Shown piece after piece: positions 1 through 8,458 of a stretch of DNA of 64,000 nt. How positions within the stretch are numbered: the stretch's first letter is position 1; each line of letters opens with the position of its first letter. The DNA comes from CALMEC01 sp031366605 (GTDB lineage Bacteria; Actinomycetota; Thermoleophilia; Miltoncostaeales; Miltoncostaeaceae), in assembly GCA_031366605.1 (NCBI GenBank), contig JANLOO010000059.1, forward strand, positions 1-64,000, given 5' to 3'. The position numbers and the translations under genes are program-made. The notes under the pieces were generated by a model, which saw nothing but the letters and a program-made list of their open reading frames with translations, made no database searches and was not told where the DNA came from.

Positions 1-1
1 C

Positions 2-112
2 GTCTTCAAGGGCCTCAAAGCCGGCAAGCACACCCTCACGATCCAGTCGGTGCGCAGCGACCACATGCCCCACGGGCTCAAGCCCATCGTGGTGAAGTTC
101 ACGAGCAAGTAG
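2..112 (+). CDS. C-terminal fragment of a protein cut by the window edge
   Basis: The open frame enters from the left edge and ends at TAG 110-112, giving 36 residues ending in K-F-T-S-K. The alternating hydrophobic/polar pattern (V-F-K-G-L-K-A-G-K-H-T-L-T-I) looks like the last strands of a beta-sandwich (Ig-like or similar) domain of an exported protein. That is inference from the pattern; the family cannot be named from this fragment. The following cupredoxin gene has the same orientation. Confidence 0.5.
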   Translation, partial: VFKGLKAGKHTLTIQSVRSDHMPHGLKPIVVKFTSK

Positions 113-199
113 CTCGCAGATCACAGCGCTACGGCCACCGCACGCATTTCGGGGTGGCCGTAGGCGCTTCCTTGACCCCTCAGCCGGAGACGCGCCACC

Positions 200-610
200 G
201 TGCTCACACCTCTGCGACGCCTCGTCGGCACGACCTTCACAGGCCTCGCCGTCGCGTTCACCGCCGGTTGTTCCGGCCAACGCCCCGCGACCCCCGCGAC
301 CTCGGCGACCCCCGCGGCCGTGGCCATCCAGGCCGGGGCCCATGCCCGATCTGACGGGAGCCTCTACTTCCGCGAGCGGGTCCTGCGGGTCCCTGCCGGG
401 CAGGTCAGCATCCTTTTCACCAACCCGGCAGCCCTCGAACACAACGTCGCCCTACGCAAGAACGGTGAGCGCCTCGGGATCACGGCCACCGTCGCGGACG
501 GCGCGAGCGCACGACTCAACCTCCACCTCCAGCCGGGCCGCTACGTCTTTTTCTGCGCGATACCCGGACACGAGGCAACGGGGATGCGCGGGACCCTGAT
601 CGTCACGTAA
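200..610 (+). CDS. cupredoxin-like lipoprotein (plastocyanin fold)
   Basis: This 136-residue protein begins with basic residues, a hydrophobic stretch and a lipobox-like F-T-A-G-C with Cys24, so it is probably a lipid-anchored exported protein. Residues 50-136 look like a cupredoxin. Type 1 copper ligands can be placed at His81 (E-H-N), Cys119, His124 and Met129 in the C-terminal C-A-I-P-G-H-E-A-T-G-M segment. The ligand spacing matches small blue-copper electron carriers of the plastocyanin/sulfocyanin kind. The linker at residues 27-45 is rich in Ala, Pro and Thr. The redox partner is unknown; nothing nearby is an oxidase or nitrite reductase. The start is a GTG. Confidence 0.75.
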   Translation: MLTPLRRLVGTTFTGLAVAFTAGCSGQRPATPATSATPAAVAIQAGAHARSDGSLYFRERVLRVPAGQVSILFTNPAALEHNVALRKNGERLGITATVADGASARLNLHLQPGRYVFFCAIPGHEATGMRGTLIVT

Positions 611-723
611 CGGTCCGTCAGGAAGAACTCCTGTGATGGAGGACGAGCGAGAACAGAGGCAGACGGTGTTGGTGAACCTCGTTGCCACTGGTGGGAACAG
701 CGACCTCGGCGACGCCGTATGCC

Positions 724-760
724 GACGGTTTGCAGCCGTCAAACGTTGCAGTAGTCGTTC
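724..760 (+). repeat. dispersed motif GACGGTTTGCAGCCG, copy 1, with small hairpin
   Basis: The 15-mer GACGGTTTGCAGCCG at 724-738 recurs exactly at 24469-24483 and, inverted, at 61475-61489. Copy 1 and the inverted copy share a further downstream stretch (AACG, TGCAGT, TCGTT). GACGG and CCGTC can pair around a TTTGCAG loop. It lies in the 300-bp gene-free stretch 611-910 upstream of the secreted protein gene. Its role is unknown; it could be a regulatory RNA element or a relic repeat. Confidence 0.5.
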
Positions 761-910
761 CTTGACGGACGCGAAGCGGGTGGCTGACGGAGTTGTCATC
801 TTCCTTTCAGGTGTTCGTAACCTGGCGTTCACCAGGGGTCGCGAGGGTCCTGGGTACCGGACGGGTGTATCGACGTCCGCCTCACCGCCCCAACCTCAGG
901 AGCCTCCTCA

Positions 911-1972
911 ATGAAATTTCCACGTAGGGCGTTTGCGCTGGTCGCCGTCGGCGCAGCGTTGTCCGTCGCAGGCGTCGCCGCCGCGAGCTCAGACTCGTCT
1001 GGCGGGCCGGACGTCACGGTCACGAACTTCGCGCTCGACACCGACCCCGCGCACGAGACCGTCACGCTCCCGCTCTTCAAAGGCCATGACAGCGTCGGCG
1101 CCACGGTCTGGTACGTGGTGACCGACTCATCGGACGAGAACGACGCCGCGCGGCGCGGCATCAACTTCGCGCCGAAGCTCGCGAACGCGCTCGGCACAAG
1201 AGCCGTCGAGCGCGTCCGTGTGGCAAACGGCGAGGTCGAGTTCCCGACGGGCGGCTCGGTGGACTTCAGCCCGACCCGTGTGGTCGTCCCCGACCCGGTC
1301 GACGGCTTTCCTCCGCTCAACTTCGATCCTGGTGCACTCGGGGAAGCGAACTACAGTCCCCTGATCACCACCGGCAACGGCGTCGTGCTGAACGCGACCC
1401 AGGTCAAGAACGCGACGGGTGAACACGACTCGATCACCACAATCGACACCGCCAACAACCGCGTCACCCTGAAGCTCTTCTCGGGCTTGTGGAACGGGCA
1501 CCGGACGCTCTATCTGCACCAAGACGCATCGTCAAAACTGGTCGCGGCGGCGGAGGGCTCGACGTACGCGCCGAACCTCGACGCGGCTCCCGGCCTCGGA
1601 TCGAACGAGGTCAAGACCTCGGCCCGGTCAGCGATCATCCCGATCATCAACGGGCCGCGTGGAGTCGGCAATCCGGCACGGCAAGGCCTGCAGTCTGCGC
1701 TGTTCGGGGAGGGCGACCCGCTCAACATCAACCAGGACGTTCCAGGGCGCTCGAACCGCTACAGCCCTGTTTGGGACGTTCACCTGGTGGTCTGGACGCA
1801 GGCGGCGATCAACGCCGGGGCCCGCACCCGGCTCGTCTCGGGCAGCGACGTCGCGAACGTGATCCAGCACGGGCTCGCCACCAGTGGTGGCAGCGGTCCA
1901 GCGAACAAGGACTTGGGCGGTCTTCGGGCAGCCGGCTTCATCTCGAACTGCCCGATCGTCGCGGTCTTCTAA
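911..1972 (+). CDS. secreted protein of unknown function
   Basis: The gene encodes 353 residues. Residues 1-25 form a clear signal peptide (M-K-F-P-R-R, hydrophobic stretch, A-A-A-S cleavage region). The start is supported by AGGAG a few bases upstream. The mature part has no Cys except one near the C-terminus, few Lys, many Asn and Thr, and no membrane segment, as in a soluble exported beta-rich protein. I do not recognise the family with certainty. A strong hairpin follows the stop and ends the transcript before the next secreted gene. Similar exported proteins with V-W-Y-V-V-T-D-S-S-D segments occur in soil Actinobacteria, but no function is assigned. Confidence 0.7.
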   Translation: MKFPRRAFALVAVGAALSVAGVAAASSDSSGGPDVTVTNFALDTDPAHETVTLPLFKGHDSVGATVWYVVTDSSDENDAARRGINFAPKLANALGTRAVERVRVANGEVEFPTGGSVDFSPTRVVVPDPVDGFPPLNFDPGALGEANYSPLITTGNGVVLNATQVKNATGEHDSITTIDTANNRVTLKLFSGLWNGHRTLYLHQDASSKLVAAAEGSTYAPNLDAAPGLGSNEVKTSARSAIIPIINGPRGVGNPARQGLQSALFGEGDPLNINQDVPGRSNRYSPVWDVHLVVWTQAAINAGARTRLVSGSDVANVIQHGLATSGGSGPANKDLGGLRAAGFISNCPIVAVF

Positions 1973-2008
1973 TCCAACCTGCGGATCCCAGCCTCTGAAG
2001 CAGCAACG

Positions 2009-2041
2009 GCGCTGCCGGGCCTCCTCCGGGCCCGGCAGCGC
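2009..2041 (+). terminator. strong hairpin after the secreted protein gene
   Basis: A perfect 13-bp stem (GCGCTGCCGGGCC, 2009-2021, with its complement at 2029-2041) closes a 7-base loop 36 bases after the stop of the gene at 911..1972. There is no T-run, which is common for terminators in GC-rich Actinobacteria. It ends just before the ribosome binding site of the next gene. Confidence 0.75.
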
Positions 2042-2062
2042 TCTGAACACCAGGAGGATCCT

Positions 2063-2491
2063 TTGATCAGCTTGTCGCGTCATCGCCACACCCGGGAGTT
2101 CATCAGTGGGTTTGCGCTCGCGGTCGCGTTCGCAGTCGCAGGGCCGGCCACGGCGGCAACGCCGACAGGACGTGGAGTCGCGCGGCGCGCCGGGACGTCC
2201 GTGACGTTCGCCGTGCTGTTCAACGTCACGACATTCACCTTCCTGATCAGGACGCCGAACGGCACATCGGTGGCCGGCTTCGTCGCTCCTCACGGTTTCG
2301 GCTGCGGCGTTGATCCAGATGGTGCACTCCGCTGCGTCGGGCGACAGCCCTTGCGCCCCGGACGGGTTGCCCGCGGACGATTCTCCACCCGATCTCCGCT
2401 GAACCTCGGAACGCGCCTGCGTCTGACGGGGTTCGCGAATCGCGGAGCGATCGGCCCGTTCCCGATCACGCTCAGAGGGCCAGCCGTCTGA
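2063..2491 (+). CDS. small secreted protein of unknown function
   Basis: This 142-residue product starts at TTG 2063, chosen because AGGAGG lies at 2052-2057, five bases upstream. Residues 10-31 form a signal peptide with a likely cleavage after A-T-A-A. The mature part holds two Cys (F-G-C-G-V-D and L-R-C-V-G) that could form a disulfide, and it is rich in Arg, Gly and Thr. It looks like a small beta-rich exported protein. It is separated from its upstream neighbour by a terminator-like hairpin, so it probably has its own promoter. The family is not recognised. Confidence 0.6.
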   Translation: MISLSRHRHTREFISGFALAVAFAVAGPATAATPTGRGVARRAGTSVTFAVLFNVTTFTFLIRTPNGTSVAGFVAPHGFGCGVDPDGALRCVGRQPLRPGRVARGRFSTRSPLNLGTRLRLTGFANRGAIGPFPITLRGPAV

Positions 2492-2645
2492 GGGTCCTGT
2501 GCGCGCCCCGGACGGTTATTCCACGGCTTCCGATCACCAATGCCGCAAATGAGCACCGGTGCCACCGTTCGAGATCATCGCTGGTGACGCGCGTGCCACG
2601 CGAGGACGGAGTTGGTGGGCACGTTGCTAACCTCCCGGTGAGCAG

Positions 2646-3761
2646 ATGTCGACGACGAGCCGTGACTACTACGACATCCTGGGTGTGCCCAGGGATGCCG
2701 ATGACGAGACGATCAAGAAGGCGTTCCGGGGCAAGGCCCGGGAACTTCATCCTGACGTCAACCCTGACGACCCTATGGCCGAGGAGCGGTTCAAGGAGGT
2801 CGCCGAGGCCTACAAGGTCCTGAGCGAACCCGACACGCGCTCGGCGTACGACCGGCACGGGCGTGACGGATTGCGTGGCGCTGCGGGGCCGAATATGAGC
2901 GACTTCGGTTCGTTCCAAGAGATCTTTGACGCGTTGTTCACCGCCGGCGACATCTTCGGTCGTGGACGCGGTGGGCCACGTCGTCAGGCCGGGGACGATC
3001 ACCTGGTCGGCGTCCAGCTGACGTTCGTCGAGTCCGCGGTGGGCGTGACCCGCGAGATCGGGGTCGACCTGGTCGGGGTCTGCACGACCTGCGACGGCGG
3101 TGGCGCGGCCCCGAGGGCCGAGCTCGTGCGCTGCACACGCTGCGACGGTGCCGGCGAGATCCGCCAGACGATGCGTGGTCCCCTCGGTCAATTCGTTCGG
3201 GCCACCATGTGCTCTGCCTGCAACGGCGAAGGTCAAGTGCCCACCGAGCGCTGCCCAGACTGCCGCGGTACCGGTCGCAAGAAGACCCGCGACACGGTCG
3301 AGGTCAAGATCCCCGCGGGCATCAACCACGGGCAGCGTATCTTGCTGCCGGGACGCGGCCATGCGGGGGACTCCGGCGCGCCGCGAGGCGACCTGTACGT
3401 CGAGGTCGCGGTCGCTGACGACGAGCGGTTCCAGCGGGATGAACTCGACATCGTCACACGGATCCGGATCCCCGTCGCCGATGCGATGACCGGCACGACC
3501 GTCAAGGTCCCCACCATCGAGGGCGAGACCGAGGTTGTGCTCGAGCCCGGCGTCCAGCCGTTCGCCCAACACGTGCTGCGCGGCAAGGGATTCCCATCGG
3601 TGCAAGGACGTGGTCACGGCGACCAGCGCGTCGTCGTCGAGGTCGTCGTCCCGCGCGTGACCAGCGACGAAGGCCGCCGTCTACTGACCGAACTCGAGGC
3701 GCACAGCGAACCGGAGGGCGATGGCGGGGGCTTCTTCCGTCGCAAGCGCAAGCGCAAGTAG
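2646..3761 (+). CDS. dnaJ: chaperone protein DnaJ
   Basis: The 371-residue protein is a full type I Hsp40. Residues 6-70 are the J domain with the H-P-D tripeptide (E-L-H-P-D-V-N), which stimulates the DnaK ATPase. A short Gly/Phe-rich linker follows, then four C-x-x-C-x-G-x-G zinc repeats (C-T-T-C-D-G-G-G, C-T-R-C-D-G-A-G, C-S-A-C-N-G-E-G, C-P-D-C-R-G-T-G) and the client-binding beta domains. The tail ends in a basic R-R-K-R-K-R-K stretch. No dnaK, grpE or hrcA is adjacent and no CIRCE element is seen upstream, so this copy is probably not HrcA-regulated from its own promoter. A -10-like TAACCT lies at 2628-2633. prmA follows within a few bases. Confidence 0.95.
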   Translation: MSTTSRDYYDILGVPRDADDETIKKAFRGKARELHPDVNPDDPMAEERFKEVAEAYKVLSEPDTRSAYDRHGRDGLRGAAGPNMSDFGSFQEIFDALFTAGDIFGRGRGGPRRQAGDDHLVGVQLTFVESAVGVTREIGVDLVGVCTTCDGGGAAPRAELVRCTRCDGAGEIRQTMRGPLGQFVRATMCSACNGEGQVPTERCPDCRGTGRKKTRDTVEVKIPAGINHGQRILLPGRGHAGDSGAPRGDLYVEVAVADDERFQRDELDIVTRIRIPVADAMTGTTVKVPTIEGETEVVLEPGVQPFAQHVLRGKGFPSVQGRGHGDQRVVVEVVVPRVTSDEGRRLLTELEAHSEPEGDGGGFFRRKRKRK

Positions 3762-3765
3762 CGCT

Positions 3766-4782
3766 TTGACCGAGCTACAACGGTTGACCATCACCGTCGC
3801 CGGCGAGGATGCGGAGATGCTCGGTGCGGCGCTCGCCGATCTGGCGCCCTCGGGTTGGTGCGAGTCTGCCGGTGGTGAGGGCGCGTCGGTCGAGTTGTGG
3901 CTGCCCCGGACGGACGTCGCAGCCTCTCAACGGCTCGCCGACGCCCTCGCCGAGCGAGGTCTCGTCGCCGGCGTGGCGACCGTGGAGCAGAGCGATGACT
4001 GGCGCGATGGCCTGCGACGGCATCACCAGCCCATCGAGGTGGGCGATCGAATCCGCGTGCGGCCACCGTGGGCCGAGCCCCGCGACGGTCTGCTGGACGT
4101 CGTCATCGATCCGGGGATGGCGTTCGGCACGGGCCAACACGCGACGACCAAAGGGTGTCTGACGCTCCTGATCGCGGAGCCCGGTGGGAGCCTCGTGGAC
4201 GTGGGATGCGGCTCGGGCGTCCTTGCGATTGCCGCTCGCAAGCTCGGATACGACCCCGTGTGGGCGATCGACTGCGACCCACTGGCGGTCGAGGCGACCA
4301 TTGCGAACGCCCGCGTCAACGGTGTGTCACTGCGCATCGGAGCGCGCAATGTCGAGCACGACCGCCTCCCGCAAGCGCAGACGCTCGTCGCCAACATCAC
4401 GGCCAATCCCGTGATCGCACTCGTTGCGGCGTTACGCGATCCGCTCCCCACGAAGGTGATCGTGTCCGGTTTTCGACCCGTGGATGTCGCACGTGTGACC
4501 GCGGCCTGGGCGCAGCGGGGGTACGTCGTCACCGATCGATTCGACGAGAGCGATTGGACGGCGCTGCGGTTGGTGCGAAGTGGTCCCCGCCGGACGTTCG
4601 CTGGGATATGGCGAGCGAAAAGCCCGGCGAACGGGGACGCAGTCTTTGCCCATGCTGGAGTGCATGGGCAAAGGCGAGGACAAGGCCTCCGAGGCCTTGG
4701 ATGGCCACACGCTGCATTGATTCGGCGGTGTTTTGCAGCCGCCAGATCCCGACGATACTTTCGCCGGGGACCGCTCAAGTGA
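3766..4782 (+). CDS. prmA: ribosomal protein L11 methyltransferase PrmA, with extended C-terminus
   Basis: PrmA trimethylates ribosomal protein L11 using S-adenosylmethionine. Seen here are a short N-terminal substrate-binding domain, the family motif D-P-G-M-A-F-G-T-G-Q-H-A-T-T, the SAM-binding D-V-G-C-G-S-G-V-L-A and the catalytic-site N-I-T-A-N-P (usually N-I-L/N-I-T). I chose TTG 3766, four bases after dnaJ; ATG 3721 is in frame but would overlap dnaJ by 41 bases. Family members normally stop near F-A-G-I-W-R-A; here about 55 further low-complexity Arg/Gly-rich residues follow. They are encoded by a hairpin repeat (about 4637-4745), so the tail looks acquired. The stop overlaps the GTG of rsmE. 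Confidence 0.9.
   Translation: MTELQRLTITVAGEDAEMLGAALADLAPSGWCESAGGEGASVELWLPRTDVAASQRLADALAERGLVAGVATVEQSDDWRDGLRRHHQPIEVGDRIRVRPPWAEPRDGLLDVVIDPGMAFGTGQHATTKGCLTLLIAEPGGSLVDVGCGSGVLAIAARKLGYDPVWAIDCDPLAVEATIANARVNGVSLRIGARNVEHDRLPQAQTLVANITANPVIALVAALRDPLPTKVIVSGFRPVDVARVTAAWAQRGYVVTDRFDESDWTALRLVRSGPRRTFAGIWRAKSPANGDAVFAHAGVHGQRRGQGLRGLGWPHAALIRRCFAAARSRRYFRRGPLK
4637..4745 (+). repeat. double-hairpin dispersed repeat, copy 1
   Basis: Hairpin 1 has a perfect 12-bp stem (CTTTGCCCATGC at 4644-4655, complement at 4662-4673, loop TGGAGT). A GCGAGGAC linker follows, then hairpin 2 (CAAGGCCT-CCG-AGGCCTTG, 4681-4699). About 35 bases later comes TTTTGCAGCCGCCAGAT. The same order of parts is found at 63322-63440 with changes on both sides of the stems. 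This copy lies inside the 3' end of prmA. Confidence 0.7.
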
Positions 4783-5519
4783 AACACACCTTCCGCTCGA
4801 CCGTCGGCGACGTGCCCCAACCTGGGGTGGTGGTCATGTTGGGGGTCGATGACGGCCACCATCTGATCCGCGTCGCACGCCGCGGCGTCGGGGACGCCAC
4901 CGAGGTGATCGGTCCGGACGGGCAGATCTGGCCCGCGGTCATCGAGGCTGTCGGGCCGCCGGTGCAATTGCGCGTCGGTGACACGCCACGTCGCGGCCCG
5001 TCGGTCGTGCCGATCGATCTCTACATCGGCAGCCTTGAGTGGGGCCGGTTCGACCTGGTGATCGAGAAGTGCACCGAGATCGGCATCGCGTCCGTGACGA
5101 TGTTCAGCTCGGAACGCGCGGGGCGCAAGGCCGATCAGCAGGGCTTCGATCGGCGGCGGGAGCGGCTCGACCGGCTCGCGGATGCAGCCGCCAAACAGAG
5201 TGGACAAGGACGTCGTCCCGAGCTTCGTGGGTTGGTACCGTTTTCGGCCGTGATCCAGGCGATCCCACCAAGCGCGGGTTTTGTGGTCGACGCACGCGGG
5301 GAGCGCACGTTGGGTCAGGCGTTGCGTGCCGCCGCCCCTGAGCGAGCGGCGATCGTCGTCGGATCGGACGCGGGGTTCTCGGAGGCCGAGATCGATCAGG
5401 CCCGTCAGGCGGGCGTTGCGATCTGCGGCCTGGGGGCGTCGACGCTGCGGGCCGAGACCGCCGCGTTGGTCGCGGTTGCCGTCGCGGCGGACGGCCTCGC
5501 TGCGATGGAGATCATCTGA
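4779..5519 (+). CDS. rsmE: 16S rRNA (uracil-1498-N3)-methyltransferase RsmE
   Basis: The 246-residue protein has the RsmE layout: an N-terminal PUA-like domain (K-H-T-F-R... V-V-V-M-L-G-V-D-D-G) and a C-terminal SPOUT methyltransferase domain with a knot. Family signatures seen are I-E-K-C-T-E-I-G-I, S-G-Q-G-R-R-P-E-L, V-V-G-S-D-A-G-F and the terminal L-G-A-S-T-L-R-A-E-T-A. It methylates U1498 in the 30S decoding region. Translation starts at GTG 4779, overlapping the prmA TGA (GTGA). It ends in TGATG shared with the next gene, so prmA, rsmE and mtaB are translationally coupled. Pairing of prmA and rsmE is common in bacteria. Confidence 0.92.
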   Translation: MKHTFRSTVGDVPQPGVVVMLGVDDGHHLIRVARRGVGDATEVIGPDGQIWPAVIEAVGPPVQLRVGDTPRRGPSVVPIDLYIGSLEWGRFDLVIEKCTEIGIASVTMFSSERAGRKADQQGFDRRRERLDRLADAAAKQSGQGRRPELRGLVPFSAVIQAIPPSAGFVVDARGERTLGQALRAAAPERAAIVVGSDAGFSEAEIDQARQAGVAICGLGASTLRAETAALVAVAVAADGLAAMEII

Positions 5520-6769
5520 TGGCCCAGTTCTCGGTCAGGTTCCTTGGGTGCAAGGTCAGTCAGGCCGATGCGATGTTGATCCGCGATGCCCTGCGGGACG
5601 CAGGCCACGTTGAGACGAGCCCGGATCACGCCGAGGTCCATGTGGTCAACACGTGTGCCCTGACGGTGGAGGCCGAACGCAAGAGTCGCCAGCAGGTCAA
5701 TCGTGCCGCGCGCGTTGCGACCAGGACGTTTGTGACCGGCTGCGCCGCCAACCTCAACCGCGACCAATTCACTGCCGGCGGGGTGACTGTCGTCAATGGC
5801 TCAGCCGACCGCGTCGCCGTCGAGATCGCCGCGGAGTTGGGCGCCGCACCGGCGCTGGCCTGCCACGACGATGAGCGCCCCTCGGGCCGCACACGGGCCT
5901 TCATCAAGGTGCAGAACGGCTGCGACCAGCGTTGCGCGTTTTGCATCATCCCCAGCACACGCGGCGTCGCCGAGAGTCGATCGCGTGCGGCGATCCTGCG
6001 CGATGCGCTGCGGCGCCTGGGCGAAGGGCATCGCGAGCTGGTGTTGACCGGCATCAACATCGGAACGTGGCGCGACCCGGCCGGCCTCGACGACCTGTCG
6101 GATCTGATCCGTCAGATCGGCGGTCTCGATGGGTTGGCCCGACTGCGGATCTCGTCGATCGAGCCCGGTGACGTGACTCCCCGATTGATGGCGGCCATGG
6201 CCGAGACGCCGACCGTCGCGTGCCACATGCACATCCCGCTGCAGTCGGCCGACCCCGGTGTACTGCTCGACATGGGACGCTCGTACACGGTCGAGCGCTA
6301 CCTGCAGGCGGTTGCATGGGCCCGCGAGGCCATCCCCGAACTCAACGTCACGACCGACGTCATCGTGGGGTTTCCGACCGAAGGCGACGACGCGTTTGGT
6401 CGCACGCTCGCGCTGGTCGACGCGTTGGGGTTCGGCAAGGTCCATGTGTTTCCGTATTCGCCACGTCCCGGGACACGGGCTGAGGTCCTCGGCGATCGGG
6501 TCACCGCGGCGCACAAAGACGAGCGCAGCCGCGCGTTGCGCGACCGTTCGGACCGACTGGGGTTCGCCCATCGTCGCCGGCGCATCGGCTCGCGCGACGC
6601 GGTGCTGGTCGAGAAGGTCATGGACGACGGCACGGCGGCGGGCTACGGCTCCGACTACACGCGGTTTGTGCTGCCGGCCAATGTCGCGAGCCGTGGCCAG
6701 ATCGTCTTGGTTCGTGCGCAGGGGCTGATCGGTGATCACCTGCACGGAATCCCCATCGAGGAGTCCTGA
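5519..6769 (+). CDS. mtaB: tRNA t6A37 methylthiotransferase, MtaB-like radical SAM enzyme
   Basis: The 416-residue protein belongs to the MiaB/MtaB methylthiotransferases, which add a methylthio group to (threonylcarbamoyl)adenosine at tRNA position 37. The N-terminal domain (residues 4-120) carries the cluster cysteines (L-G-C-K-V, N-T-C-A-L-T, T-G-C-A-A-N). The radical SAM core contains C-D-Q-R-C-A-F-C with the CxxxCxxC cluster motif, then the G-I-N-I-G and D-V-I-V-G-F-P segments. The L-G-C-K-V-S-Q start and length favour MtaB over MiaB, and the C-terminal TRAM-like region is short. The start overlaps the rsmE stop by one base; the stop overlaps the next gene likewise. Confidence 0.88.
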   Translation: MAQFSVRFLGCKVSQADAMLIRDALRDAGHVETSPDHAEVHVVNTCALTVEAERKSRQQVNRAARVATRTFVTGCAANLNRDQFTAGGVTVVNGSADRVAVEIAAELGAAPALACHDDERPSGRTRAFIKVQNGCDQRCAFCIIPSTRGVAESRSRAAILRDALRRLGEGHRELVLTGINIGTWRDPAGLDDLSDLIRQIGGLDGLARLRISSIEPGDVTPRLMAAMAETPTVACHMHIPLQSADPGVLLDMGRSYTVERYLQAVAWAREAIPELNVTTDVIVGFPTEGDDAFGRTLALVDALGFGKVHVFPYSPRPGTRAEVLGDRVTAAHKDERSRALRDRSDRLGFAHRRRRIGSRDAVLVEKVMDDGTAAGYGSDYTRFVLPANVASRGQIVLVRAQGLIGDHLHGIPIEES

Positions 6770-7112
6770 TGTCCCAGCACTGCCTGTTCTGCGCGATCGT
6801 CCGGGGTGACATCCCGGCGGACGTCGTCCACCGTGCGGAGGGATTCGTTGCGTTCCGGGACATCGCGCCCAAGGCCCCGGTCCACGTGCTGGTCATTCCC
6901 GAGCGGCATGTGGCCTCGTTGGAGGAGGTCGACGGGCTGACGGCCGAAGAACGCTCGGACATGTTGCTGTTCATCGCAGAGGTCGCGCGGCGCGAGGGAC
7001 TCGTCCAAGACGGCTATCGGGTGACTGCAAACCACGGCCCGAACGCCCTGCAGAGCGTGTTCCACCTGCACTGGCACGTGATGGGCGGCGCAACCCTGTC
7101 ACACTCCATGTG

Positions 7113-7113
<1 letters not shown>
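6769..7113 (+). CDS. HIT-family nucleotide-binding protein (HINT-like)
   Basis: The 114-residue protein is a small histidine-triad hydrolase. The N-terminus has C-L-F-C-A-I-V, as in Zn-bearing HINT proteins. The active-site motif H-L-H-W-H-V-M-G-G near residue 100 matches H-x-H-x-H-x-x. Family members cleave phosphoramidates such as AMP-lysine from nucleoside monophosphates. It is inserted between mtaB and phoH with one-base and three-base overlaps, a common position in actinobacterial phoH-ybeY clusters. The exact substrate cannot be told from sequence. Confidence 0.88.
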
Positions 7114-8053
<940 letters not shown>

Positions 8054-8057
<4 letters not shown>

Positions 8058-8458
8058 TCGATGTCGAGGCCCGCTCGGATCTCGATGTCGATGTCGCGCC
8101 GCTCGTCGATTTGATCGTCCGAGTCTGCGACCACTTGGGGGTGCAACGCGCGAGCGTGGGCCTGATGATCGTCGGATCCGACGAGATGGCCACGATCAAC
8201 GGCGAGCACCGAGCCAAGCCCGAACCCACCGACGTGTTGGCCTTCCCGATCGACGGTCCCGAGGTCCTGGGCGGCTGGCCCGCCGACGGTCCCGAGCCGG
8301 AACTCGGCGACATCATCATCTGTCCCGATGCGGCGCAGGATCCACTCGGCACGCTCGCGGTCCACGGGTTGCTGCACCTGCTCGGATACGACCACGAGGC
8401 GGATGCGGGCGAGATGCTCGCGCTGCAAGACCAGATCCTCGCGAAGGTCGACGCGTGA
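8054..8458 (+). CDS. ybeY: endoribonuclease YbeY (rRNA maturation factor)
   Basis: The 134-residue product has the YbeY zinc signature H-G-L-L-H-L-L-G-Y-D-H at residues 108-118, whose three His bind the metal. The T-D-V-L-A-F-P and G-D-I-I-I-C-P strands are also typical. YbeY takes part in 16S rRNA 3'-end maturation and ribosome quality control. The start overlaps phoH (ATGA) and the stop overlaps the GTG of the next gene, so the three are coupled. Confidence 0.93.

Noticed and set aside
633..914. 93-residue reading frame in the 611-910 gap
   Set aside because: It has no ribosome site, no recognisable domain and ends inside the start of the next gene; codon pattern looks random.
2492..2645. 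CIRCE or HAIR heat-shock operator before dnaJ
   Set aside because: No TTAGCACTC-N9-GAGTGCTAA or CTTGAGT-N7-ACTCAAG pattern is present.
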